The notes under the pieces were generated by a model. The model was not told where the DNA came from and made no database searches. It worked only from the letters and a program-made list of their open reading frames with translations. The position numbers and the translations under genes are program-made. Of a stretch of 64,000 nt of DNA, positions 26,748 to 34,366 are shown in pieces; the first letter of the stretch is position 1; each line of letters begins with the position of its first letter. The DNA comes from Sphingobium sp. HWE2-09 (GTDB lineage Bacteria; Pseudomonadota; Alphaproteobacteria; Sphingomonadales; Sphingomonadaceae), in the NCBI RefSeq assembly GCF_035989265.1, contig NZ_JAYKZX010000001.1, positions 558,001 through 622,000 of the forward strand, written 5' to 3'.

Positions 26748-27671
26748 ATGCGATTTGAAAGGCTGGACCTTAATCTGCTGGTGGCACTGGACGCATTGAT
26801 CGAGTATCGTAGCGTATCGACGTCCGCCAAGCGCCTTTTCCTGAGCCAGCCCGCCGTCAGTGGCTCGCTCAACCGCCTGCGCGATTTTTTTGGCGACGAT
26901 CTGCTGGTGCAGGTGGGCCGCCAGATGATGTTGACCCCTAAAGCGGAAGAACTGCGCGCGCCGGTGCGCGAAGCGCTGATGCTGATCCGGGCCAAGATCA
27001 CCACGCCGCGCGAATTCGATCCGACGACCGCTAGGCGCCATTTTACCATCATCGCATCGGACTATGTCTATAATGTGCTGCTGACCGACGTCTTCGCACA
27101 AGCCGCCCTACGCTCGCCGCATCTTGCCTTCGACGTGCTCAGCACCGGCAAGCGCGGCACCGAGATGATGGAACAAGGGGAAGCGGACATCCTCATCACG
27201 ATTCCGCAATTCCATACGGACGATCATCCTCGCGTCGCGCTGTTCGAAGATAAGCATGCGGTCGTCGCTTGGCGGGACGGACATTATGGTGCGCGAATGA
27301 CCCACGACGATTTTTACGAGGCCCACCACGCCGTAGTCCTGTTTGGACGAGATCGTCATCCCGCCTTTTCCGAAACCTTCTTTGAACAGCGGGGCATGAC
27401 GCGCAACATTCAGCTGCGCGTGCCGACCTTTTCCGCCCTTGCCCCCGCGGTGCTCGGAACCGATCGCATCGCCACAATGTATGACCGCCACGCTCAATGG
27501 TTTGCGCGCTTTCTGCCGCTGACGGTCCATCGCCCGCCAATCGACATGCCTGATGTGGTCGAAGAACTGCAATGGCACAGTCTGCGCAACAGCGATCAGG
27601 GTCTACAATGGCTGATCGCGCTTATTCGCGAATGCGCTGCCAACCTTGCTCCGCTAAAAAACGGCTTATAG
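26748..27671 (+). CDS. LysR-family transcriptional regulator, copy 2
   Basis: A 307-residue regulator with wHTH MRFERLDLNLLVALDALIE, SVSTSAKRLFLSQPAVSGSL, NRLRDFFGDDLLVQVGRQMM and a C-terminal effector-binding domain. The frame opens at 26625. ATG at 26748 is chosen because AGGAAAGGAA precedes it and the homology with copy 1 begins there. It stands between the divergent NTF2-like/FAH unit and the downstream VOC-enolase operon and is the obvious regulator of both. The DNA-recognition helix is nearly the same as that of copy 1 (LSQPAVxGxLNRLRDFF), which fits a shared operator. Confidence 0.94.
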   Translation: MRFERLDLNLLVALDALIEYRSVSTSAKRLFLSQPAVSGSLNRLRDFFGDDLLVQVGRQMMLTPKAEELRAPVREALMLIRAKITTPREFDPTTARRHFTIIASDYVYNVLLTDVFAQAALRSPHLAFDVLSTGKRGTEMMEQGEADILITIPQFHTDDHPRVALFEDKHAVVAWRDGHYGARMTHDDFYEAHHAVVLFGRDRHPAFSETFFEQRGMTRNIQLRVPTFSALAPAVLGTDRIATMYDRHAQWFARFLPLTVHRPPIDMPDVVEELQWHSLRNSDQGLQWLIALIRECAANLAPLKNGL

Positions 27672-27679
27672 GTCGCATC

Positions 27680-27709
27680 CATCCAATCGATTTTTGCTAT
27701 CTTCATAGC
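27680..27709. promoter_or_regulatory. candidate LysR operator, site D of four
   Basis: CATCCAATCGAT at 27680-27691 is followed by CATAGC at 27704-27709, about 40-65 bp before the VOC gene that heads the enolase operon. Confidence 0.5.
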
Positions 27710-27746
27710 TGGCCTACTGAACCCGCATTCAGCAGGAGAGCGGACC

Positions 27747-28847
27747 ATGACAGGCATCAATGGGGTCGAATTGGTAATTTACGGCGTCGAAAATCTGGAC
27801 GAGTGCGTGAGCTACTTCGTCGATTTCGGGTTGCCGCTGATCGAACGCGACGGCGGCCAAGCTTTGTTCGAAATGGAGGAAGGATCGAGCGTCATCATCC
27901 GCCCGCTGGCCGACGCGGTTTTACCCGGACAAAGGCTCGAGGGCTATGGCGTCCAGCAGGTGATCTGGGGCGTGCCCAATCAAAAATATTTCGACCGCAT
28001 CGTGGCACGGTTGCGCAAGACGACCGACGTGACGATCGACGCCGATGGCACCGGGCGCTTCTTCGATTGCGACGGCATCGCGAGCGGAATCCGCATCTAT
28101 GACCGGCGCAAGATCTGGGGCGCGCCCGATCCGGTCAACAGCTATGACAACGTCAATCGTATCAACACGCACCGTAAATGGCGGCTCAAGGCCAACCCCA
28201 AGACGATCCAGCATGTCGTGTTCCAGGTACCCGATCCCAATGCCAGCTGGGAATGGTATCGCGACAATCTGGATTTCCGGCTGTCCGACGTGCAGCAAGG
28301 TTTCGGCGTATTCGCCCGCGCGCCCGGCACCAATGACCATCACAGCATCTATTGGTTGAAGGCCGACCTGCCCTTCCCCGGCTTGGACGGCAAGACGCGG
28401 TTTAATCACGTCAATTATGGTGTGGAAGATATCGACGAGGTGATGGTCGGCGCCAATTATATGGAGCGCAAGGGCTGGCAGAAGTCGGTATGGGGGCTGG
28501 GCCGCCACCGCATCGCCAGTTCGGTGTTCATGTACCTGCCCTGCCCCGCTGGCGGCGACGCGGAATATGGCACGGACAGCGACGTGCTGGACGACAGCTG
28601 GGTGCCGCGTACCTGGAATTCGCGGTTCGGCACGATGAGCTTCATGCACAATCTTCAGCCCTGGATATTCGACGAAGCGCCATGGGAAGTCGGCTATGTC
28701 GATGGATTGACGCCCAAGGCGGTAAAGCCGCATCCCAGCCAGCCGGCCGTGGTCGAGGCATCGCCAGCGGACGCGGCGGGGGCGCTCCACAATCCGACGC
28801 ATAAGGAGGCGCATCACGACGCCGACAACGATCAGGCGGCTGAGTAA
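27747..28847 (+). CDS. VOC-superfamily dioxygenase-like protein, operon head
   Basis: 366 residues with two VOC modules. The N-terminal one starts INGVELVIYGVENLDECVSY and the C-terminal one starts IQHVVFQVPDPNASWEWYRD. Candidate ligands are His in IQHVVF, His in RFNHVNYGVED, and Glu in AEYGTDSD. SVWGLGRHRIASSVF matches the equivalent segment of the first VOC protein. A long low-complexity tail after about residue 330 is rich in His, Ala and Asp (HNPTHKEAHHDADN). AGGAG precedes the ATG. The next gene starts 6 bp after the stop, so this heads a four-gene operon. By family it is a ring-cleaving dioxygenase or a glyoxalase-type isomerase. Confidence 0.85.
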   Translation: MTGINGVELVIYGVENLDECVSYFVDFGLPLIERDGGQALFEMEEGSSVIIRPLADAVLPGQRLEGYGVQQVIWGVPNQKYFDRIVARLRKTTDVTIDADGTGRFFDCDGIASGIRIYDRRKIWGAPDPVNSYDNVNRINTHRKWRLKANPKTIQHVVFQVPDPNASWEWYRDNLDFRLSDVQQGFGVFARAPGTNDHHSIYWLKADLPFPGLDGKTRFNHVNYGVEDIDEVMVGANYMERKGWQKSVWGLGRHRIASSVFMYLPCPAGGDAEYGTDSDVLDDSWVPRTWNSRFGTMSFMHNLQPWIFDEAPWEVGYVDGLTPKAVKPHPSQPAVVEASPADAAGALHNPTHKEAHHDADNDQAAE

Positions 28848-28853
28848 GGCGCG

Positions 28854-29807
28854 ATGGCGACAGTCGTTCAGACCGACTATGCCTGGCCCGACGTCAGCAT
28901 AGAGCGTATAGTCATTGAGAGAGCGGGACACCGGCTGGTCGTGGGGCCAGCAGTCCCCGCCAGCGCGGCGGAGATCGAGGCGCTGGTCGCGCAGCATGAT
29001 CCGCAGGCGATCATGGCCTGCTGGGCGCAGGTCAGCGGCGCGGCGATCGCTGCGCCCGCGAACCTCAAGATAGTACAGCGGATCGGCGTCGGCCTCGACA
29101 ATATCGACGTCGCCGCCGCCACCGCGCGCGGCGCATTCGTCGCCAATGTACCCGACTATTGCGTGGACGAGGTGTCGGCGCACGCCGTCGGTTTCGTGCT
29201 GGACTGGGCGCGCGGGATCACAGCGTTCGACCGCGATGTGAAGCGCGGGGCATGGAACCCGGCGGCGGCGGTGCTGCGGCGCGTTGCCGACCTGACCGTC
29301 GGCATCGTGGGCTATGGGCGGATTGGCACGATGACCGGCACGCGACTGCGCGCCTTTGGATGCCGCGTGCTGACCAACAGTCTGGGCGGCAGCGGCACCG
29401 ATCATCGCGAATTACCTGACCTGTTGAGCGAGAGCGACGTGGTGATCGTCCACGCGCCGCTGCTGCCCGACACGCATCACTTGATCGACGCGGACGCGAT
29501 CGCGCGGATGCGAGACGGCGCGTTTCTCGTGAATGTCAGCCGCGGCCCCCTGATCGACACGCAAGCGTTGATCGCCGCGCTAGAGACGGGCAAGCTGTCT
29601 GGCGCGGGCCTCGACGTGGTCGAGGGCGAGCCCGAACCGCCACGCGCGCTGGTCGAGCGTCCTGACGTGATCGTGACGCCGCATATCGCCTTTTCCTCCG
29701 GCGCATCGCTTGACGAACTGCGCCGCCGCTCGGCTGAGGAAGTCGTGCGCGCGCTGGCTGGCGAGCCGCTACATTTCCCCTGCAATCAACCAAAGGCACT
29801 GTCTTGA
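28854..29807 (+). CDS. D-2-hydroxyacid dehydrogenase (phosphoglycerate dehydrogenase-like)
   Basis: Interconverts a 2-oxoacid and a D-2-hydroxyacid with NAD(P). The 317-residue protein has the family's split catalytic and Rossmann domains: IVQRIGVGLDNIDVAAATAR, VGIVGYGRIGTMTGTRL (GxGxxG near residue 160), FLVNVSRGPLIDTQALI with catalytic Arg, Glu in the VVEGEPEPP segment, and catalytic His in VIVTPHIAFSSGAS. Its stop overlaps the start of the enolase-like gene (TTGA), so the two are translationally coupled. Close relatives act on glyoxylate, hydroxypyruvate or aryl-pyruvates. The neighbouring enolase-like and kinase genes suggest a glycerate-type product. Confidence 0.9.
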   Translation: MATVVQTDYAWPDVSIERIVIERAGHRLVVGPAVPASAAEIEALVAQHDPQAIMACWAQVSGAAIAAPANLKIVQRIGVGLDNIDVAAATARGAFVANVPDYCVDEVSAHAVGFVLDWARGITAFDRDVKRGAWNPAAAVLRRVADLTVGIVGYGRIGTMTGTRLRAFGCRVLTNSLGGSGTDHRELPDLLSESDVVIVHAPLLPDTHHLIDADAIARMRDGAFLVNVSRGPLIDTQALIAALETGKLSGAGLDVVEGEPEPPRALVERPDVIVTPHIAFSSGASLDELRRRSAEEVVRALAGEPLHFPCNQPKALS

Positions 29808-31096
29808 CCTCCCCTATCATCACCCATGTCCATGGCCGCCAGATCCTCGACAGCCGCGGCCGTCCAACCGTCGAAGCCGAAATCACTTTGTCGGACGGCA
29901 CGGTCGCGCGCGCGTCAGTGCCATCGGGCGCGTCGACCGGCAAGGCAGAGTCCGTCGAGCTGCGCGATGGCGGCGCGGCCTGGGGCGGCAAGGCGGTGGG
30001 CCGCGCCGTCGGGAACATCAACGATCGCGTGGCGAGCGCCGTCGCGGGTCTTAGCGCATTCGATCAGGGTGCGCTCGACGCGCGGCTGGTCGAGGTGGAC
30101 GGGACCGACAATTTCGGCGGGATTGGCGCGAATGCGGCGCTGGCGGTCAGCTTGGCAACGCTGCGGGCCGGTGCGCTGGCGCAGCGCCTGCCGCTCTATC
30201 GCTGGATCGCGACGCTGATCGGGGTGAAGCCGACCATGCCGCTGCCCATGGTCAACATCCTGTCGGGCGGGCTTCACGCCGGGCGCGGGATGGACGTGCA
30301 GGATTTTCTGGCGATGCCGGTGGGCGCGGCCAATTACAGCGAGGCGCTGGAATGGATCTGCCGCATCCGCACCACCGCGACCGAGCTATGCGCGGCGCAG
30401 GGCCTGCCGGTGCTGCTCGCCGACGAAGGCGGGCTGTCGCCGGGCTTCGAACGATCCGAAGAGGCGCTCGACATGATGGTCGCCGCGATTGAGGCGGCGG
30501 GGCTGACGCCGGGCAAGGATGTCGGCATCGTGCTCGACATCGCTTCCTCCTCACTGGTCGATGCCAACGGCGGCTATCGTTTCGAGCGGCTGGGCGAGAC
30601 GTTCGACGCCGCGCAGATGATCGACATGCAGGCGGCGTGGATTGAACGCTATCCTATCATCTCGATCGAAGACGGTCTGGGCGAGGACGACTGGGCGGCG
30701 TGGCCCGCACTGACCGAGCGGCTCGGCCATATTCAGCTGGTCGGCGATGATCTCTTTGCGACCCAGCCTGCCCGCGTGCAGCGGGGTATCGATAGCGGCG
30801 GCGGCAACGCCGCGCTCATCAAGGTCAATCAGAACGGCACCGTATCGGGGACGTTCGACGCGATCCGCACGGCCCGCGGGGGCGGTTTCGCGACGGTTAT
30901 TTCGGCGCGATCGGGCGAGACCGAGGACGACTTCCTAGCCGATCTGGCGGTTGGCGTTGCGGGCGGGCAGATCAAGGTCGGATCGGTGCGCAATTCGGAG
31001 CGGCTGGCCAAGTATAACCAACTGCTGCGCATTGAGGAAGCGGGCCTGCCCTGGGCCGGCGCTTCAGGCGTCGCACCCCTTGGAGTAAAGGCATGA
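29804..31096 (+). CDS. enolase-like protein with altered active site
   Basis: 430 residues covering both enolase domains. The metal ligands Asp245, Glu289 and Asp315/316 (LDIASSS, SIEDG, VGDD) and the catalytic pair Glu208 (DEGG) and Lys340 (LIKVNQ) are kept. The flexible loop PSGASTGK and Lys403 (LAKYNQLLRIEE) are also kept. Two conserved residues that contact the leaving group differ: His of the usual SHRSGET is Ala368 (SARSGETED) and Glu of QEF is Asp167 (VQDF). It starts with TTG, overlapping the dehydrogenase stop, and its own stop overlaps the kinase start (ATGA). Ordinary enolase makes PEP from 2-phosphoglycerate. The changes and the operon suggest a specialised paralogue acting on a related phosphorylated hydroxyacid. 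Confidence 0.88.
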   Translation: MTSPIITHVHGRQILDSRGRPTVEAEITLSDGTVARASVPSGASTGKAESVELRDGGAAWGGKAVGRAVGNINDRVASAVAGLSAFDQGALDARLVEVDGTDNFGGIGANAALAVSLATLRAGALAQRLPLYRWIATLIGVKPTMPLPMVNILSGGLHAGRGMDVQDFLAMPVGAANYSEALEWICRIRTTATELCAAQGLPVLLADEGGLSPGFERSEEALDMMVAAIEAAGLTPGKDVGIVLDIASSSLVDANGGYRFERLGETFDAAQMIDMQAAWIERYPIISIEDGLGEDDWAAWPALTERLGHIQLVGDDLFATQPARVQRGIDSGGGNAALIKVNQNGTVSGTFDAIRTARGGGFATVISARSGETEDDFLADLAVGVAGGQIKVGSVRNSERLAKYNQLLRIEEAGLPWAGASGVAPLGVKA

Positions 31097-32079
31097 TAGC
31101 CGACGCGGCGATGCTGGCCTTCGCGCGCGCTAACGACCTGCTGGGCGCGGACGAGGATGGCGCGTGGGTGCCGCTGACCGGCGGCGTGTCGTCCGACATC
31201 TGGCATCTCGCCTCCAGCCGGGGCGAGGTGTGCATAAAGCGGGCGCTGGCGCAGCTGAAGGTCGCGGCGACCTGGGAAGCGCCGGTCGACCGCAATGCCT
31301 ATGAATGGGCCTATATGCAGGTGGCCGATGCCATCGCGCCGAACGCCGTGCCGCGCCCGGTCGCGCAGGACGAGGCGCTGGGCCTGTTCGCGATGGCATG
31401 GCTCGCACCAGACCAGCATATATTGTGGAAGAGCGAATTGCTGGCCCGGCGCGCCGATCCCGCCTTTGCGGCGCAGGTGGGTATGCTGATCGGCCGCATT
31501 CACGCCGGAACCGCGCGCAACCCGGCGATCCCCGACGCCTTCGCCACCGACGGTAATTTCCATGCGCTGCGGATCGAACCCTATCTGCTCGCCACCGCCG
31601 CCGCGCATCCCGACCTGGCGCCTGTCATCGGGGCGGCCGCCGATGCACTGGCGAACACGCATCTGGCGCTGGTACATGGCGATGTCAGCCCAAAGAATCT
31701 GCTGGTCGGCCCGGCTGGTCCGGTGCTGCTCGACGCCGAATGCGCCTGGTACGGCGATCCGGCGTTCGACCTCGCCTTCTGCCTCAACCATCTGGCGATC
31801 AAGGCGCGGGTTGTGGACGGCACGCGCGATGCGCTGCTGGCGTCCTTCGATGCGCTGGCCGCTGCCTATATAGCGCGAGTGGATTGGGAAGCGCCCGCCG
31901 ATCTTGAAACACGCGCGGCGCGATTGCTGCCGATGCTGGCGCTCGCCCGCGTCGATGGCAAGTCACCGCTCGAATATCTTGATGAGGCGCATCGGGGCGC
32001 ACTACGTCAGGCCGCCCGCGCTGCGATACAGGCCGCGCCGCAGACGCTCGCCGCGGCGCGCGACCTGATCGTCAGCTGA
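31093..32079 (+). CDS. APH-family small-molecule kinase
   Basis: 328 residues of the aminoglycoside phosphotransferase/choline kinase fold. Signatures are VPLTGGVSSDIWHLAS (nucleotide loop), VCIKRALAQL (ATP-binding Lys), LALVHGDVSPKNLLV (catalytic loop, HGDxxxxN), and VLLDAECAWYGDPAFDLAF (metal-binding Asp). Such kinases phosphorylate hydroxyl groups of sugars, amino alcohols or hydroxyacids. The ATG overlaps the enolase-like stop by 4 bp. Position in the operon suggests it makes the phosphorylated substrate for the enolase-like step, as glycerate 2-kinase does in the serine cycle. Antibiotic resistance is a less likely reading. The 3' end overlaps the convergent amidohydrolase gene by 8 bp. 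Confidence 0.85.
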   Translation: MIADAAMLAFARANDLLGADEDGAWVPLTGGVSSDIWHLASSRGEVCIKRALAQLKVAATWEAPVDRNAYEWAYMQVADAIAPNAVPRPVAQDEALGLFAMAWLAPDQHILWKSELLARRADPAFAAQVGMLIGRIHAGTARNPAIPDAFATDGNFHALRIEPYLLATAAAHPDLAPVIGAAADALANTHLALVHGDVSPKNLLVGPAGPVLLDAECAWYGDPAFDLAFCLNHLAIKARVVDGTRDALLASFDALAAAYIARVDWEAPADLETRAARLLPMLALARVDGKSPLEYLDEAHRGALRQAARAAIQAAPQTLAAARDLIVS

Positions 32080-33136
32080 CGGACAGGCCCAGCAGCGCGG
32101 CGGCGTTGCCGCCCATGATCTTCGCTCTGGTCTCGTCGGCCAGCCGCGCGTGGAAACCGACCGGATCGGGTTCGGCCATGTCGAAGGGATAGTCGCTGCC
32201 AAGGCACAGCCTGTCCGCGCCATGAGTGCGCACGAGGCTGTCAAGCTGGTCTGGATCGAACACCAGCGTATCGAGCCACACCTGCCGCAAGTAGCTGGAC
32301 GGTTCGCGATGGATATGCTGGCGGCAATCCTCGCGCGCGCGCCAGGCATGGTCCATCCGCCCCCAATAGCCCGGCAGATAGCCACCGCCATGCGCGACGC
32401 ACAGCTTCAAGCCCGGATAGGCGTCTAGCACCCCGTCGAAGATCAGGTGCGACAGCGCGATGGTCAATTCGATCGGATTGCCGATGATATTGTCGAGATA
32501 ATGTTCGGCCAGCCGCTGCCCCTGCGTGAAGCCCAGCGGGTGGAGGAAGATCAGCACACCCAGTTCTTCCGCCGCCGCGAAGAAGGAGCGGCGCGAAGGA
32601 TGTGCCAGCTCCTCGCCATTGACATTGGAGCTGATTTCGATCCCGCGCAGGCCAAGATCGTTCACGCAGCGGCGCATTTCCGCGATCGCCATCTCGCTAT
32701 TCTGAAGTGGCACGGTGCCCATGCCTACCAAACGGTCGGTATGTTGCGCCACCGCTTCGGCGATGCCGTCATTGACAATGCGCGCCGCGTCGCGGCCCAA
32801 TTCGGCCGGAGCGAAATAATAATATTGGCCGGGCGACGGGCTGATCGCCTGCACATCGACGCCCAGGCGGTCCATGTCGGCCAATCGCTCGCCGATGCCG
32901 TTCAGCTTCGGGCCGATCTGCGCGAACATCTCGCCGTTCACGACCTTCGACGCGTCGGACATGAACGCCATGGGGTTGGGCGGATTGTCGATCTGCGAGC
33001 GCACCAGCCCTTCGGCGGCGGGGATGCCGAGATGGCAGTGGATATCCACCACCAGATGCTTGCCGCGCTGGCTCACCGGAATCGGCGCGCGATCATGGTC
33101 GCAAGTCGAAATACCTGCGTGCGTTACGTTGTGCAT
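32072..33136 (-). CDS. amidohydrolase-family decarboxylase/hydrolase (ACMSD-like)
   Basis: 354 residues of the amidohydrolase_2 group that includes 2-amino-3-carboxymuconate semialdehyde decarboxylase and gamma-resorcylate decarboxylase. Metal-site motifs are LVVDIHCHLGIP (HxH), LIFLHPLGFTQGQ, LCVAHGGGYLPGYWGRM (His), and LCLGSDYPFDMAE (Asp). These enzymes remove CO2 from, or hydrolyse, aromatic acids and ring-cleavage products without organic cofactors. AGGAG precedes the ATG. The start overlaps the upstream monooxygenase stop (TAATG), so the two are coupled. It is the last gene of the minus-strand array. Confidence 0.9.
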   Translation of the reverse strand: MHNVTHAGISTCDHDRAPIPVSQRGKHLVVDIHCHLGIPAAEGLVRSQIDNPPNPMAFMSDASKVVNGEMFAQIGPKLNGIGERLADMDRLGVDVQAISPSPGQYYYFAPAELGRDAARIVNDGIAEAVAQHTDRLVGMGTVPLQNSEMAIAEMRRCVNDLGLRGIEISSNVNGEELAHPSRRSFFAAAEELGVLIFLHPLGFTQGQRLAEHYLDNIIGNPIELTIALSHLIFDGVLDAYPGLKLCVAHGGGYLPGYWGRMDHAWRAREDCRQHIHREPSSYLRQVWLDTLVFDPDQLDSLVRTHGADRLCLGSDYPFDMAEPDPVGFHARLADETRAKIMGGNAAALLGLSVS

Positions 33137-34260
33137 TAGATATCTCCTGCCAGATAGGCCATCGCCTGCCCCATGCGCATTCCCATTTCCTGTGGCGGCG
33201 CGCCTTCCAGCTGGCGTTGGCCGATCGCGACGCTGCTTTCGATTACATAGCGACAGCGCTCGAACCGCCGCTCGACAAACGCATTGAGCGCGCCCGCAAC
33301 GTCGTCACCCGCCTTGGCCAGTTCCTCCATCAGCACCAGCGCGTCCTCGACCGCGATGCCCGCACCGCTGGCAAGGTGCGGGGTGGTGGCGTGTGCGGCG
33401 TCGCCAATCATCACGACGCGGCCGACATGCCACGGCTTGGGTTGAAGCGCATATTCGAACGGTCGCGCGACGATGGAGGAATTCGGTCCGATACTCTCGC
33501 GCACCGCCGCCATCGGCCCATCAAAGTCTGCCATTAATTCGCGCAGATAATTGGCCTGATCGGCGTCAGGCACGCGGCGGCATTCGGGATCGGCATGCAG
33601 GATGAAGCCGTAAACCTGTGTCTGCGAACAGGGAATGATGCCGCCGATATTGGCATGGCCGAAAAAGAATTCGGAAAAATTCATTTCCGGGGGACGCGGT
33701 GCGACGACGCGCCAGCTCATCTGCCCGGAATAGACGGGCTTTACCGCGTCGGGGAACAGCGCGGCGCGTGTCCTGGAATAGATGCCATCGGCCGCGACGA
33801 CCAGGTCGAAGCGATCCTCATGCCCGTCGCTGAACCGCACGGACACGCTGTCGCCGTCCTGATCGAACGCATTAGCGGTGACGCCCAGCCGCACGTCGAT
33901 AGCCAGTTCCCGCACGGCAGAGGACATGATCTGGTGCAATTTGGGCCGCATAATGCCGCCCGACGCCGGTAGGCCTTCCTCGATCGGTGGCGGAATCTGT
34001 TCGCCAATCATCGTCCCGTCGAACAGGAACAGACGCTGCCCGATGGAGAAATAGCCATGTTCCTTGATCGGATCGAGCAGGCCAAGCTTGCGGAAGGCAC
34101 GCAGCGTCGGACCGGTGATGGTGATCCCCGCGCCATAAACTTTCCATTCAGGGTCGATATCGATCAACCGGACCGTCGTCCCCTGCCGGGCCAGCGCGAT
34201 CGCTGCCGCCATGCCCCCGATACCCCCGCCGATCACCAGCGCTTTTGCAATAGCTGTCAT
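33136..34260 (-). CDS. FAD-dependent aromatic monooxygenase (salicylate hydroxylase-like)
   Basis: A class A flavoprotein hydroxylase of 374 residues. FAD-binding GGGIGGMAAAIALARQG lies at residues 12-28, the DG motif is LVVAADGIYSRTRAA, and the GD motif is VVMIGDAAHATTPHLASGAG. The family hydroxylates, sometimes with decarboxylation, activated phenols using NAD(P)H and O2. A good binding site (AGGACAG) precedes the ATG. It is coupled to the amidohydrolase by a one-base overlap and lies 106 bp downstream of the FAH gene of the same strand. Its likely role is to place the second hydroxyl group for ring cleavage. Confidence 0.93.
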   Translation of the reverse strand: MTAIAKALVIGGGIGGMAAAIALARQGTTVRLIDIDPEWKVYGAGITITGPTLRAFRKLGLLDPIKEHGYFSIGQRLFLFDGTMIGEQIPPPIEEGLPASGGIMRPKLHQIMSSAVRELAIDVRLGVTANAFDQDGDSVSVRFSDGHEDRFDLVVAADGIYSRTRAALFPDAVKPVYSGQMSWRVVAPRPPEMNFSEFFFGHANIGGIIPCSQTQVYGFILHADPECRRVPDADQANYLRELMADFDGPMAAVRESIGPNSSIVARPFEYALQPKPWHVGRVVMIGDAAHATTPHLASGAGIAVEDALVLMEELAKAGDDVAGALNAFVERRFERCRYVIESSVAIGQRQLEGAPPQEMGMRMGQAMAYLAGDI

Positions 34261-34366
34261 ATCTGTCCTGCAATTCCTCTCTGGACTCAGAAGCTAGCTG
34301 CGCCCGATCGGGAAGAAAAAGCATTTCCTTCTATGACAGGCATCGCCCCCGCTGATGCGCCGCCGT

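Noticed and set aside
27921..29405. 494-codon minus-strand frame across the VOC and dehydrogenase genes
   Set aside because: Covers two well-supported genes on the other strand and resembles no protein.
29804..31096. Enolase as the housekeeping eno gene
   Set aside because: Operon context, TTG start and loss of the conserved His and Glu argue for a specialised paralogue.
31093..32079. APH-family gene as an aminoglycoside-resistance determinant
   Set aside because: Its start overlaps the enolase-like gene in a metabolic operon, and the sequence is of the general kinase type without resistance-enzyme features I can recognise.
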